A stretch of DNA of 64,000 nt, taken from Goodfellowiella coeruleoviolacea. Its GTDB lineage: Bacteria > Actinomycetota > Actinomycetes > Mycobacteriales > Pseudonocardiaceae. This document shows positions 8,228-17,367 of the stretch, piece after piece (positions within the stretch are counted from its first letter, which is position 1; each line of letters opens with the position of its first letter). The DNA lies in NCBI RefSeq assembly GCF_024171785.1, contig NZ_JAMTCK010000006.1, forward strand, positions 186,001 through 250,000, in the 5' to 3' direction. The notes beneath the pieces are model-generated. The model saw only the letters and a program-made list of their open reading frames with translations, was not told where the DNA came from and ran no database searches. A program made the position numbers and the translations under genes.

Positions 8228-8243
8228 TGTGATAGCAATCACT
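8228..8243. promoter_or_regulatory. CRP/GlxR-like operator
   Basis: TGTGATAGCAATCACT matches the TGTGA-N6-TCACA consensus with one mismatch. It lies 74 bp upstream of the L,D-transpeptidase start in a short AT-rich patch. A cAMP-responsive CRP homologue binds this consensus in actinobacteria. The rest of 7862-8316 is the cold-shock leader and this promoter region. Confidence 0.6.
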
Positions 8244-8316
8244 TAGGCTGTTGCCAACGAAGCGGGGCGCCCCGACGTCGATCACTACGTCGGGTGGCGC
8301 GAAGGGGGCAACAAGA

Positions 8317-9525
8317 GTGTTACGTGGTTCGGGGAAGGCACGCGGCTGGGTGGCTGGGGCGGTTCTGGGGATCCTCGCCCTCACGGCACCCGCGTTGACG
8401 GCGTGCACCAGTGCGGGCGCCGCGGATGTGCGGGGCTCCACTGTGACCCAGTCGACAACGTCGGAGCAGCCCAAGCCAGCGGCCAGGATCACCGCTGAGC
8501 CGGCGGGCGGTGCGACCGACGTGAGCCCGGCCGGACCCATCCGGGTCAGCGTGGCCGACGGCTCGATCTCCGAGGTGCGGTTGACCAACTCGGAGGGCAA
8601 GGAGGTGGCCGGCGAGCTGTCCGCGGACAAGCTCACCTGGACGGCCAAGGAGGCGCTCGGCTACGGCAAGACCTACACCTGGTCGGGCAAGGCGGTCGGC
8701 GCGGACGGCAAGGACGCCGAGATCGGTGGCTCGTTCTCCACGGTCAAGCCGGCCCGCCAGATCAGCGGCAGCCTGAACGTGGGTGACGACAAGACCTACG
8801 GCGTGGCCATGCCGATCGCGGTGACCTTCAGCTCACCGGTCAAGGACAAGGCCGCGGTGCAGAAGGCGCTGAGCGTGGAGACGTCGGTGCCGACCGAGGG
8901 CGCCTGGGCGTGGCTGGACGACAAGTCGGTGCACTGGCGGCCCAAGGAGTACTGGAAGCCGGGCACGTCGGTGACGGTCCGGGCCATGCTCTACGGGGTC
9001 CCGCACGGCGACGGCGCGTACGGCAAGCAGGACGTCACCGCCACGTTCACCATCGGCCGCTCGCAGATCGTGACCGCGAACGTGCAGACCCACCGGATGG
9101 TGGTGACCCGGGACGGCCAGCAGGTCTGGGACTTCCCGGCCAGCTACGGCCTGGACAGCGACCCCGGTCGGGTGACCAGGGGCGGCACCCACGTGGTGAT
9201 GTCCAAGCACGACACGTATCCGATGACCAACCCCCGGTACAACTACGCCAACGTGGTGGTGCCGTGGGCGGTGCGCATCTCCAACAACGGCGAGTTCATC
9301 CACGGCTACCAGGGCTCCATCAACGACCAGGGCAGGCGCAACGTCTCGCACGGCTGCGCGAACCTGTCCCCGGCCAACGCCAAGCTCTACTTCGACTCGG
9401 TGTTGACCGGCGACCCGGTCGAGGTGGTGGGGTCGACCATCCCACTGTCCACGGTGGACGGTGACTACTACGACTGGGCGCTGGACTGGAACACCTGGCT
9501 GGGCAAGTCCGCCCTGCAGCAGTAG
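8317..9525 (+). CDS. L,D-transpeptidase lipoprotein (YkuD domain with Ig-like domains)
   Basis: The precursor has 402 residues. The N-terminus is a lipoprotein signal peptide with lipobox LTAC (Cys near residue 29). Two Ig-like beta domains follow (about 60-230), then a YkuD catalytic domain with HGYQGSINDQG and the active-site motif NVSHGCANLS (Cys near 347). These enzymes form 3-3 crosslinks in actinobacterial peptidoglycan; the architecture is that of LdtMt2. I chose the GTG at 8317, which has AGGGGG upstream, over the TTG at 8251 whose extension disrupts the signal peptide. In the motif Ala replaces the usual Val/Ile-Arg after Cys (GCANL), normal for the Ldt family. A CRP-like site precedes it and a terminator follows. 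Confidence 0.93.
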   Translation: MLRGSGKARGWVAGAVLGILALTAPALTACTSAGAADVRGSTVTQSTTSEQPKPAARITAEPAGGATDVSPAGPIRVSVADGSISEVRLTNSEGKEVAGELSADKLTWTAKEALGYGKTYTWSGKAVGADGKDAEIGGSFSTVKPARQISGSLNVGDDKTYGVAMPIAVTFSSPVKDKAAVQKALSVETSVPTEGAWAWLDDKSVHWRPKEYWKPGTSVTVRAMLYGVPHGDGAYGKQDVTATFTIGRSQIVTANVQTHRMVVTRDGQQVWDFPASYGLDSDPGRVTRGGTHVVMSKHDTYPMTNPRYNYANVVVPWAVRISNNGEFIHGYQGSINDQGRRNVSHGCANLSPANAKLYFDSVLTGDPVEVVGSTIPLSTVDGDYYDWALDWNTWLGKSALQQ

Positions 9526-9540
9526 GCCGGACAGGAACGC

Positions 9541-9579
9541 CACAGGGCCGCCCGGGTCAACCGACCGGGCGGCCCTGTG
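9541..9579. terminator. Convergent terminator hairpin
   Basis: Arms CACAGGGCCGCCCGGGTC and GACCGGGCGGCCCTGTG pair with a single bulged base around AACC. It sits between the ends of the L,D-transpeptidase gene (9525) and the minus-strand oxygenase gene (9655). Confidence 0.75.
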
Positions 9580-9654
9580 CTGTTCGGGGGGTCGGGCGCT
9601 GGCTGGGAGTCAGGCGCCGACCGGGGGTTGGGCGTCGTGCGTGGCCCGGCGCGG

Positions 9655-10548
9655 TCAGTCCCGGGGCAGCCGCCGGGGCGAGGGGGTGGCCTGTGGGCCC
9701 AGTCGCGCGATGGCGCGTGGCACGTGTCCGGCCGGCCGGCGCCAGCGGATCGAGCCGGGCACCAGCAGCGCGGTGCGGCGCACGGCGCGCAGCATGGCGC
9801 GCGCCACCGGCCCGGGGTAGGGGCGGCGGCCGTAGTGCTGGATGGCCCAGTCGGGCAGCACCGAGTAGGCCAGGTGGCCGGCCAGCACCTGGTAGACGGG
9901 CACACCGAGGCGCAGCGGCCCGGTGAGCGGCGGCCGGTGCAGGAACTCGTAGACCACGTCGGCGTCGGCGCCGCGGCGCAGCTGGGGCCGGACGGCGGCG
10001 AAGTACTCGGCCATCTCGGCCCGGCTGCCGGGCACCTCGTCGGCGTGCAGCCCGACCAGGGTGGCGGAGGTGCGCTGTTCGTCCAGGTAGCGGTCGGCCT
10101 GGGCGGGGGTCAGCGGGTAGCCGGCCAGCCGCAGCACGGTGAGGAAGGTGCTCACCTCGGCGCAGTGCACCCACAGCAGCAGTTCGGGGTCGTCGATGCG
10201 GAACGTGGCGCCGGTGTCCGGGTCCCGGCCGCGCAGCGACCGGTGCACCGCGCGCACCTTGGCCGCGCCCGCCGCCACCTCGGGCCGGGTGGCGTAGGTG
10301 GCCAGGCTGACGAAGCTCGCGGTGCGGGCGAGCCGGCCGATCGGGTCCTGGCGGAAGTTGGAGTGCTGGATCACGCCCGCGGCGGCCAGTGGGTGCAGGG
10401 CCTGCAGGTAGAGGCTGCAGATGCCGGCGATCCACATGGCCGGGTCGGCGTGCAGCTGCCAGCTCACCGAGTCCGGGCCGAGCAGCCCGGTGTCGACCGC
10501 GCCGGCCCCGGTCGGGCCGGTGCGGGTGTCGGTGTCCTTGACGGTCAT
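9655..10548 (-). CDS. Oxygenase MpaB-family protein (DUF2236)
   Basis: The protein has 297 residues. Family features are the N-terminal WQLHADPAMWIAGICSLYLQ segment, the histidine of QALHPLAAAGVIQHS, LLLWVHCAEVSTFL in the middle and a C-terminal GRRPYPGPVARAMLRAVRR helix. The group includes latex-clearing protein and MpaB, heme b oxygenases that use conserved His residues; the substrate here is unknown. The ATG at 10548 has GAGGAG eight bases upstream, better than the GTG at 10575, and leaves 8 bp from the upstream gene, so the two are an operon. Confidence 0.85.
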   Translation of the reverse strand: MTVKDTDTRTGPTGAGAVDTGLLGPDSVSWQLHADPAMWIAGICSLYLQALHPLAAAGVIQHSNFRQDPIGRLARTASFVSLATYATRPEVAAGAAKVRAVHRSLRGRDPDTGATFRIDDPELLLWVHCAEVSTFLTVLRLAGYPLTPAQADRYLDEQRTSATLVGLHADEVPGSRAEMAEYFAAVRPQLRRGADADVVYEFLHRPPLTGPLRLGVPVYQVLAGHLAYSVLPDWAIQHYGRRPYPGPVARAMLRAVRRTALLVPGSIRWRRPAGHVPRAIARLGPQATPSPRRLPRD

Positions 10549-10556
10549 CCGGCTCC

Positions 10557-11261
10557 TCAACGTGCGCTGGACCACCCTGGGTCACGGCCGGCCAGCCCGA
10601 GCACGCGGTGCAGCAGTGGTGCCGTGGCGGCCACCGGCACCTCGGGCCCGAACGCGCCGAGGGCGCGGCCCTGCTCGGCCAGGCCGGCGACCGCCCGGTG
10701 GGCGGCCTGAGCCACATCGTCCTCGCAGCGGAAATCCCCGTCCACACCCACTGCCACGGCCAGGTCCCAGCCGTGCACCACCAGTTCGGCGAGCACCATG
10801 GAGCCGACCACGCCGGCGGGCAGTTCGAGGCCGCCCATGTTCGCCGTGCCGGTCCAGGCGCCCGGCGCGGACCAGGCCCGCACCAGGTCGGGCAGGGCGT
10901 GCTCGGTCAACCGCCGCCGCCAGTCCCCCTGGACGAGGTCCTGGTCGCGTTCGGCGGCGGCGTCGCGGTGGACCGGCTGGCCGGTGCCGGCGCCGGTCAG
11001 CGCGGGCGCCCAGAACAGCAGGTGGTTGAGCAGGCCGCGGACGTCGAGGGCGGTGCACGGGGTCGGCAGGTCCAGTTGGTCGTCGCCGATGGCCTGGATG
11101 ACGGCCACGGCGTTCGCGCCGGCCGCGGCGAGCACCGGGCCGTGTCCGGTCGGGGAGTGCTCGGTCGGGGAGTGCTCGGGCGCGACGGCTGTACCGGCTC
11201 CGCCGGCTGGGCCGGTCTGCTGGGTCGTTTCGCTGGTTGTCGTCGGCTGGCTGGCGTCCAC
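10557..11261 (-). CDS. TIGR03086-type DinB/MDMPI family protein
   Basis: The protein has 234 residues. After a low-complexity Thr/Gly/Pro N-terminus (1-40) it shows the DinB-like four-helix family phrases DDQLDLPTPCTALDVRGLLN, HLLFW, and the metal-binding LAELVVHGWDLAVAVG. Members relate to mycothiol-dependent maleylpyruvate isomerase and are assumed to be mycothiol-dependent transferases. It is the first gene of a two-gene operon with the MpaB-like oxygenase, which suggests both act on one hydrophobic or aromatic substrate (inference). Two direct repeats (EHSPTEHSPTGHGP) are seen in the N-terminus. Confidence 0.8.
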   Translation of the reverse strand: MDASQPTTTSETTQQTGPAGGAGTAVAPEHSPTEHSPTGHGPVLAAAGANAVAVIQAIGDDQLDLPTPCTALDVRGLLNHLLFWAPALTGAGTGQPVHRDAAAERDQDLVQGDWRRRLTEHALPDLVRAWSAPGAWTGTANMGGLELPAGVVGSMVLAELVVHGWDLAVAVGVDGDFRCEDDVAQAAHRAVAGLAEQGRALGAFGPEVPVAATAPLLHRVLGLAGRDPGWSSAR

Positions 11262-11374
11262 CGCGGTTCCTCCTCGTCCTCGCCTGGGTGGCCCGGTGCC
11301 GCTGGCGCTGGCCGGGCCGGTGGCAGGCTAGTCGGGCGGTGCGGCGCGGTATTGAACAAACGCGACAGGCTGGC

Positions 11375-11426
11375 GGTGGCCCCGGGTGGTGGCCCCGGGT
11401 GGTGGCCCCGGGCGGTGGCGCCGGGG
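11375..11426. repeat. Four tandem copies of a 13-bp repeat
   Basis: The unit GGTGGCCCCGGGT is repeated at 11375, 11388, 11401 and 11414; the last two copies each differ slightly. It lies between divergent genes (MDMPI-like and AraC regulator). Confidence 0.85.
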
Positions 11427-11465
11427 AGCAGCCCCGGGAGCGGACCCCGGGAACTGTCAGGAACG

Positions 11466-12278
11466 GTGGCTACCCTGCGGCGGGTGATCGGCTCGACCCG
11501 CGGCATCCTGCACCCGCGCCTGGCGGGGGCGAAGTTCCAGCTGTCACGCCACCTGCCCGCGCCCGCGCTGGCCGCCTTCGTGGCGCACTACTGGATGGTG
11601 CGCTGGGACCTGCGCGGTGGCGAGCCGCACCAGCAGCGGCTGCTCACCCATCCCGTGGTGCAGGTGGTGTTCGGTGACGGCCCGCCCCGGGTGGTGGGCG
11701 TGGTCCGGGGCGGGTTCAGCCGGCGGTTGACCGACCGCGGCCTGGCGGTGGGGGTGCGGTTCCGGCCGGGCGGGTTCCGGCCGTTCCTGCGGGCCCCGGT
11801 CAGCACGATCACCGACCGGACGCTGGACCTGGCCGAGGTTTTCCCGGTGGACGGGGCGATCCTGCAGGCGGCCGTGCTGTCGGCGGGCGCGGACGCGGCC
11901 GTGGCCCGGGTGCTGGACGAGTTCCTGCTGCTGTCGCCGCCCGAGCCGGATCCGGTGGTGGACCTGGTGGCCGAGGTGGTCGACCTGGCCGCCCGCGACC
12001 AGGGGATCGTCCGGGTGGACGCGCTGGCCGGGCGGTTCGACGTCAGCGTGCGGCGGCTGCAGCGGTTGTTCGCCGAGTACGTGGGGGTGAGCCCGAAGTG
12101 GGTGATCCGGCGGTGTCGGCTGCACGAGGCCGCGGAGCGGGCCGCCCGCGGTGATGACGTGGATTGGTCGGGGCTCGCCGCCGAGCTGGGCTACGCCGAC
12201 CAGGCACATCTGGTGCGGGACTTCACCGAGGCGGTGGGTGTGCCGCCCGGGAGGTATGCCAGGGACGCGTCGGCCTGA
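11466..12278 (+). CDS. AraC-family transcriptional regulator
   Basis: The protein has about 270 residues. The N-terminal domain is the DUF6597-like sensor type (LAAFVAHYWMVRWDLRG, HPVVQVVFGD, GVRFRPGGFRPFL). The C-terminal AraC DNA-binding domain shows two helix-turn-helix units (VDALAGRFDVSVRRLQRLF and LGYADQAHLVRDFTEAVGVP). It probably acts as a stress or metabolite sensor, like other AraC proteins of this type. The GTG at 11466 follows AGGA closely; the GTG at 11484 is an alternative. It is divergent from the MDMPI/MpaB pair, a possible target. Confidence 0.85.
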   Translation: MATLRRVIGSTRGILHPRLAGAKFQLSRHLPAPALAAFVAHYWMVRWDLRGGEPHQQRLLTHPVVQVVFGDGPPRVVGVVRGGFSRRLTDRGLAVGVRFRPGGFRPFLRAPVSTITDRTLDLAEVFPVDGAILQAAVLSAGADAAVARVLDEFLLLSPPEPDPVVDLVAEVVDLAARDQGIVRVDALAGRFDVSVRRLQRLFAEYVGVSPKWVIRRCRLHEAAERAARGDDVDWSGLAAELGYADQAHLVRDFTEAVGVPPGRYARDASA

Positions 12279-12659
12279 CGGTTAACCCACCGGTAACAAT
12301 GACTTTGTGTAACACGCTCGTGTCGGGCCTCACCCACGCATTCATCACACGACGTATCCACTGGTGACAGGGCGTGGAGTGATCAACTGGGAGATCACCA
12401 CCCGGCCGACCGGTCCCGCTACTCCGAACGCGTTACCTCCCGATCGGGTGAATCGCAGGATTTTTTGGCCACACAGGGTTTGAACTCGCCGGTATGTAAA
12501 CGATTTCAGGCGCGCCGTCCCAACCCGGATTCATAGGAATGGCGGATTGGCACTGCCCCACTCGCTATGGGGGAATAGCTCTCGGTCATAACGTCGCAGA
12601 CCGACTCGACCCCGATCTCGACAACGGTCAGCGGCAGAACCTGGGGAGGGGTTCGGCAA
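12279..12659. other. Promoter region of the lanthipeptide operon
   Basis: No gene is supported here. The stretch is AT-richer than its surroundings (TAACAATGACTTTGTGTAAC, TTTTTTGG) and contains short symmetrical elements such as GTAAC...GTTAAC around 12282-12320. A strong ribosome binding site (GGGGAGGGG) ends it. No recognisable AmfR box could be confirmed. Confidence 0.5.
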
Positions 12660-15338
12660 ATGGATTCCCGCTACGAGGCGTACTGCTTCGCGGACCGGCT
12701 CTTCTACGAGGTGCCCCGTCACCTCGACAATGACGAGGGGTCGTTGTCCAGCGCGGTGCCGTCGATGCCGGAATCCTCCTGGACCGAGCACGACCTGGGC
12801 GGCTGGCGCGTTTACCTGCCGCCCGCCGGTGATCTCTCCGGGCGGCGACAGGGCTGGAAGATCCACGTGTCCGGCACGCCGGACAATGCCCGCCGGCTGA
12901 TCGCGAAGGTCGGCGAATACTGTCTGGCCCGGCACATCCCATTCAAGGTCCTGCGCACCGAGAAGATCCTGCTCGCCCGGAACTCGAAATACGCGTCCCG
13001 CGCCGCCAGCGGCAAACTGATCACCATTTACCCGGCCAGCGACAGCGATTTGGAACGCATTCTGTCCGATCTGGATGAAACCCTGTCCGGCGAGCCGGGC
13101 CCCTACATCCTCAGCGACCTCCGATATGGCGCCGGGCCGCTTTACGTGCGTTATGGCGGCTTTGTCGAGCGGTGGACCGCGAACGAGCACGGCGAGCAGG
13201 TGACCGCCATCGAACGGCCGGACGGCGTGCTCGTCCCGGACGAACGCCGCCCCGGCTTCCACGTGCCCGACTGGGTCACGCTGCCCGAGTTCCTGTCACC
13301 ACACGTAGCCGCCCGCCGCAGCGGCAGCGCGGCGGACATGCCCTACCAGGTGACCAGCGCCATCCACTTCTCCAACGGCGGCGGCGTCTACCTCGCCACC
13401 CGGCGCTCGGACGGGCAGCCCGCGGTGCTCAAGGAGGCCCGCCCGTACGCCGGGCTGGACGCGGACGGCACCGACGCGGTGACCAGGCTGGACTGGGAGC
13501 ACCAGGCCCTGCTCCGGCTGGACGGGGTGCCCGGGGTGCCCCGGGTCCTCGACCGGTTCACCGTGTGGGAGCACCACTTCCTGGCCCTCAGCAAGCTGCC
13601 CGGCATCCCGCTGGGCAACTGGCTGGCCCACAACTACCCGCTCACCCAGCCGGCCGCGACCGACGCGGAGCTGGCCGCCTACACCGAGCGGGCGCTGCGC
13701 GTGGCCGAGGGCATCGGCCGGGTGGTCAGCGCGGTGCACGAGCGCGGTCTGGTCTTCGGCGACCTGCACAACCGCAACGTGCTGGTCGACGAGCACGACC
13801 GGGTGGGGCTGGTGGACTTCGAGCTGGCCTTCCCGGTGGAGACGGGCCGGCGGCCCGCGCTGGGCGCGCCCGGGTTCGCCGCGCCTCCCGACCGGCACGG
13901 CTTCGCCATCGACCACTACGCGCTGGCCGCGCTGCGGCTGTGGCTGTTCCTGCCGATGAACCCGCTGCTGCCGCTGGCCCCGGACAAGCTGCCCACCTAC
14001 CTGCGGTTCGTGCGGGAGCGCTGCGCGCTGCCGGACGACTACCTCGCCCAGGTCGAACAGGTCCTGCGGCCGACACCGACCGGGTCGCCGGGGCCTGGGT
14101 CGTCGGGGGCCGGGTCGCCGGGTGCTGGGGCAACCGGGGTGGGGGCGGCCGGGGTGGGGGGCGGCGCCGGGTGGCCGGTGGCGCAGACCGCGGCGGTGCC
14201 GAACCGGACCGAGGTGGACTGGTCCGGGGCGCGCAAGTCCATGGTCGAGGCGATCCTGGCCAGCGCCACCCCGGAGCGCGGCGACCGGCTGTTCCCCGGT
14301 GACATCGAGCAGTTCTCCTCGGGCGGCACCACCCTGGGCTACGGCGCGGCCGGGGTGCTGCACGCGCTGGCCGTGACCGGTGCCGGGCGCTACCCGGAGC
14401 ACGAGAACTGGCTGGTCCAGGCGGTGCGCACGACACCGCCCCGGCGGCCGGGCCTGTACGACGGCGCGTTCGGCGTGGCCGCGGTGCTCGCCGACCTCGG
14501 CCACCACGAGCCGGCCGGCGCCCTGGTCGACGAGTTCACCCCGCTGGTGGCGGACGTGCGCGACCACGGCCTGCACGGCGGACTCGCCGGCATCGGCCTG
14601 GCCCTGACCCGGCTGGCCGACGTCTGGCAGCGGCCGGAGCACCTGGACCAGGCACTGGCCGTCGGCGACCGGCTGGGTGGCGCGCTGGCCGGTGCGGCCG
14701 GCCCGGGCGCGTCGGCCAGGGCCGGGCTGATGCACGGCTGGTCCGGTCCGGCGCTGCTGTTCGTCCACCTGTTCCGGCGCACCGGCGACCGCGCCTGGCT
14801 GGACCTGGCCGACCGGGCGCTGCTGCGGGAACTCCAGGAGTGCGAGCGCCGCGACGACGGCCGGCTCCAGGTGCGCGACGGGACCGTGCGCAGCCTGCCC
14901 TACCTGGAGGTGGGCAGCGCGGGCATCGCCGTGGTGGCCGAGGAGCTGGCCGAGCACGCCCCGGACGCGGCCAGCGCGGCCGAGCTGCCGGCGCTGCGCC
15001 GCGCCCTGCTGGCCGAGTACGTCGCCCAGTCCGGGCTGTGGCTGGGCCGGGCCGGGCTGATCAGCGCGCTCGCGCTGAGCCTGCGCCGCCACCCCGACCC
15101 CGAGGGTGAGCGTGGCCTGGCCACGCACCTGGCCCGACTGGGCCTGCACGCGGTCGACTTCCGGGGCGAGCTGGCCTTCCCCGGCAACCAACTGCTGCGG
15201 CTGTCCATGGACCTGGCCACCGGAACCGCCGGGGTGCTGCTGGCCGTCTCGGCCGCGGTGGACGACCGCGTTCCCCCACTGCCGTTCCTCGGCGAACGGC
15301 ACGTCCCCGCCGACGCCCCCGTGGCGTCGGCCCCCTGA
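12660..15338 (+). CDS. lanKC: Class III lanthipeptide synthetase LanKC (SapB/AmfT type)
   Basis: The 892 residues make a three-domain synthetase. Residues 1-215 are the phospho-Ser/Thr lyase-like domain (YCFADRLFYEVP, GKLITIYPASD). Residues about 220-470 are the kinase domain, with the ATP-binding Lys near 258 (AVLKEARPYAG), catalytic GDLHNRNV (Asp 368, Asn 373) and VDFE (Asp 386). A Gly/Pro-rich linker (about 475-512) leads into the LanC-like cyclase (515-892). In the cyclase, GLMHGWSG retains His 692 but the Cys-Cys-His zinc set of class I/IV enzymes is absent, so this is class III. It phosphorylates and eliminates Ser/Thr and then cyclises the precursor encoded 61 bp downstream. ATG with GGAGGGG eight bases upstream. 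Confidence 0.95.
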   Translation: MDSRYEAYCFADRLFYEVPRHLDNDEGSLSSAVPSMPESSWTEHDLGGWRVYLPPAGDLSGRRQGWKIHVSGTPDNARRLIAKVGEYCLARHIPFKVLRTEKILLARNSKYASRAASGKLITIYPASDSDLERILSDLDETLSGEPGPYILSDLRYGAGPLYVRYGGFVERWTANEHGEQVTAIERPDGVLVPDERRPGFHVPDWVTLPEFLSPHVAARRSGSAADMPYQVTSAIHFSNGGGVYLATRRSDGQPAVLKEARPYAGLDADGTDAVTRLDWEHQALLRLDGVPGVPRVLDRFTVWEHHFLALSKLPGIPLGNWLAHNYPLTQPAATDAELAAYTERALRVAEGIGRVVSAVHERGLVFGDLHNRNVLVDEHDRVGLVDFELAFPVETGRRPALGAPGFAAPPDRHGFAIDHYALAALRLWLFLPMNPLLPLAPDKLPTYLRFVRERCALPDDYLAQVEQVLRPTPTGSPGPGSSGAGSPGAGATGVGAAGVGGGAGWPVAQTAAVPNRTEVDWSGARKSMVEAILASATPERGDRLFPGDIEQFSSGGTTLGYGAAGVLHALAVTGAGRYPEHENWLVQAVRTTPPRRPGLYDGAFGVAAVLADLGHHEPAGALVDEFTPLVADVRDHGLHGGLAGIGLALTRLADVWQRPEHLDQALAVGDRLGGALAGAAGPGASARAGLMHGWSGPALLFVHLFRRTGDRAWLDLADRALLRELQECERRDDGRLQVRDGTVRSLPYLEVGSAGIAVVAEELAEHAPDAASAAELPALRRALLAEYVAQSGLWLGRAGLISALALSLRRHPDPEGERGLATHLARLGLHAVDFRGELAFPGNQLLRLSMDLATGTAGVLLAVSAAVDDRVPPLPFLGERHVPADAPVASAP

Positions 15339-15399
15339 ACCGACCGGCTGGGCGACCGACCGGGCGGAACCACCGAAAAACACCGATCAAGGAGGAACC

Positions 15400-15534
15400 A
15401 TGGAGTTCGTGCTGGAGCTGCAGGAGCTGGACGCCCCCGAGCTGGACCTGCGGGGTGGCGGCGGCGGTGGCAGCCAGGCCAGCCTCCTGCTGTGCGGCGA
15501 CAGCAGCGTGAGCCTGGTCACCTGCCAGGACTGA
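15400..15534 (+). CDS. lanA: Class III lanthipeptide precursor, SapB/AmfS-like
   Basis: This 44-residue peptide starts MEFVLELQELDAPELDLRGG with an ideal AAGGAGG ribosome binding site. The leader contains the hydrophobic-ELQ motif recognised by LanKC enzymes. After six consecutive Gly the core reads SQASLLLCGDSSVSLVTCQD, closely resembling the SapB core (SRASLLLCGDSSLSITTC). Two Ser-x-x-Ser-x-x-x-Cys units are visible: Ser25/Ser28/Cys32 and Ser35/Ser38/Cys42, which form lanthionine or labionin rings. SapB peptides are surface-active morphogens that help aerial hyphae emerge, so a developmental rather than antibiotic role is likely. The poly-Gly stretch between leader and core is longer than usual. 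Very secure by content and context. Confidence 0.97.
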   Translation: MEFVLELQELDAPELDLRGGGGGGSQASLLLCGDSSVSLVTCQD

Positions 15535-15591
15535 GCCGTCCCGGCTGGTCCGGCGCGTCGCGCGTGGCGCGCCTGAACAGCTGAACAACGG

Positions 15592-15632
15592 GGTGCGGGA
15601 GCGGCACAGGCGAGGTGTGCCGCTCCCGCACC
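15592..15632 (+). terminator. Perfect 17-bp hairpin between precursor and exporter genes
   Basis: GGTGCGGGAGCGGCACA and its exact reverse complement enclose a 7-base loop. It starts 57 bp after the precursor stop and ends 40 bp before the first exporter gene. No T-run follows, usual for actinobacteria. It probably causes partial termination or protects the 3' end of the precursor mRNA, giving more precursor than exporter. Confidence 0.8.
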
Positions 15633-15672
15633 AGTTCGCATCATCCGCCTGAGGCCGGCCGGAGCAACAGAC

Positions 15673-17367
15673 GTGATCACTGGTTGGGACCGATCGTCCA
15701 GCGGGCACCCGGGTGACCGGCTGTTGTGGGGCGCCGCCCGGCACGCCCCGGGGTGGCCGGTGCTGGTGGCCGTGGCCGGTGGCACCGCCACCGCGGCCGG
15801 GCTGCTGCTGCCCGACGCGATGGCCAGCGGCGTGGACGCCGCGCTGGCCGGGGTCACCGCGACCGGCGAACTGGGGTGGCTGGCGGTGGTCGCGCTGGCC
15901 GTGGTCCTCGGTGACGTGCTCGGCGTGCTGGCCAGGGCCCGCGCCACCAGCACCGCGACCGCGTGGCTGCGGACCAGCCTGATCCAGCACCTGTTGCGGC
16001 TCGGCCCGTTCGGCCGGTTCCCCGAGGGGGACGCGGTCAGCCGGCTCACCGGTGACTGCGCGCAGGCCGGCGGGATCGCCACCGTGGCCGTGCAGCTGGT
16101 GACCTCCGCGCTCACCTCGGTGGGCGCGATCGTCGCGCTGGCGCTGCTGGACTGGCGGCTGGCCGTGGTGTTCGCCGCGAGCGTGCCGGTCGCGGCGCGG
16201 CTGGCCCGTGGCCACCTGCGGCGCACCGCCGACCAGGTGGCCGGCTACCAGCGGTTGTCCGGTGAGCTGGCCGCCCGGCTGGTGGAGGCGGTGCGCGGGC
16301 TGCGCACGATCACCGCGGCCGGCGTGGCCGAGCAGGAGGCGCGGCGGGTGCTGCGGCCGCTGCCCGACCTGCACGCGGCCGGCGCGGGCATGTGGCACGC
16401 GCAGGCCGGGATGATCTGGCGGGCCGCGCTGCTGCTGCCCACCGTGGAACTGGCCGTGCTCACCGCGGCCGGTTTCGGCCTGCTGGCCGGCCGGCTCACC
16501 GCCGGCGAGGTGTTGGCCGCGCTCGGCTACGTGGCGCTGGGCATGAGCCTGGTGCGCGCCACTCCCCTGCTGACCAGCCTGGCCAGGGCGCGGGTCAGCG
16601 CGGACCGGCTGGCCGAGGTGCTGGACAGCGCGCCGCCGGCCACCGGCGCGGCGCGGCTGCCGGCCGGGCCCGGCCGGCTTGAGCTGCGCGGGGTTGGGGT
16701 GGCCGACGTGCTGCACGAGGTGGACCTGGTGGTGCCGGCGGGCGCGCACGTGGCCGTGGTGGGGGTGTCCGGGTCGGGCAAGTCCACGCTGGCCGCGGTG
16801 GCCGGGGGGCTGCGCACGCCGGACCGGGGCGGCGTGCTGCTCGACGGGGTGGCGCTGGCCGAACTGGACCCGGCGGAGCTGCGCGCGGCCGTGGGCTACG
16901 CCTTCGACCAGCCGGCGCTGCTGGGTGCGACCGTGGCCGACGCGGTCGGCTACGGCCTGCCGGTGGACCTGGACGGGGTGCGGGCGGCCGGGGCGGCCGC
17001 GCAGGTGGCGCCGGCCGTGGCGCTGCTGCCGGAGGGCTGGCACACCCCGCTGGAGCGGGCGCCGCTGTCCGGTGGTGAGGCGCAGCGGCTGGGCCTGGCC
17101 AGGGCGATCTACCGGCGGCCCCGCGTGCTGGTCATGGACGACGCCACGGCCAGCCTGGACACGGTCACCGAGGCCAGGGTGCGCTCGGCGATCAGCTCGG
17201 TGCTGGCCGGCCGCACCCGGCTGGTCATCACCCACCGGGTCAGCTCGGCGGCCGAGGCGGACCTGGTGGTGTGGTTGGCGGACGGGCGCATCCGCGCTGT
17301 CGGTCCACATCGGACGCTGTGGGACGACCCGGGGTACCGGGCGGTGTTCACCGAGGCCCCCGGATGA
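15673..17367 (+). CDS. ABC exporter half-transporter, AmfA/RamA type
   Basis: The protein has 564 residues: a six-helix membrane domain (1-320) and an ATPase domain (about 335-564). Walker A is GVSGSGKST, the signature is LSGGEAQRLGLARAI and Walker B is VLVMDDATASLD, with Asp where the catalytic Glu normally stands. It lies downstream of a SapB-like precursor and overlaps the next exporter gene by the ATGA tetranucleotide, so the two form a heterodimer that likely exports the mature lanthipeptide. The GTG at 15673 has GGAG nine bases upstream. Neither protein has an N-terminal C39 peptidase, so the leader must be removed by another protease. Confidence 0.93.
   Translation: MITGWDRSSSGHPGDRLLWGAARHAPGWPVLVAVAGGTATAAGLLLPDAMASGVDAALAGVTATGELGWLAVVALAVVLGDVLGVLARARATSTATAWLRTSLIQHLLRLGPFGRFPEGDAVSRLTGDCAQAGGIATVAVQLVTSALTSVGAIVALALLDWRLAVVFAASVPVAARLARGHLRRTADQVAGYQRLSGELAARLVEAVRGLRTITAAGVAEQEARRVLRPLPDLHAAGAGMWHAQAGMIWRAALLLPTVELAVLTAAGFGLLAGRLTAGEVLAALGYVALGMSLVRATPLLTSLARARVSADRLAEVLDSAPPATGAARLPAGPGRLELRGVGVADVLHEVDLVVPAGAHVAVVGVSGSGKSTLAAVAGGLRTPDRGGVLLDGVALAELDPAELRAAVGYAFDQPALLGATVADAVGYGLPVDLDGVRAAGAAAQVAPAVALLPEGWHTPLERAPLSGGEAQRLGLARAIYRRPRVLVMDDATASLDTVTEARVRSAISSVLAGRTRLVITHRVSSAAEADLVVWLADGRIRAVGPHRTLWDDPGYRAVFTEAPG

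Noticed and set aside
15673-17367. An N-terminal C39 leader peptidase in the exporter
   Set aside because: No Cys-His protease domain precedes the membrane domain in either half-transporter.
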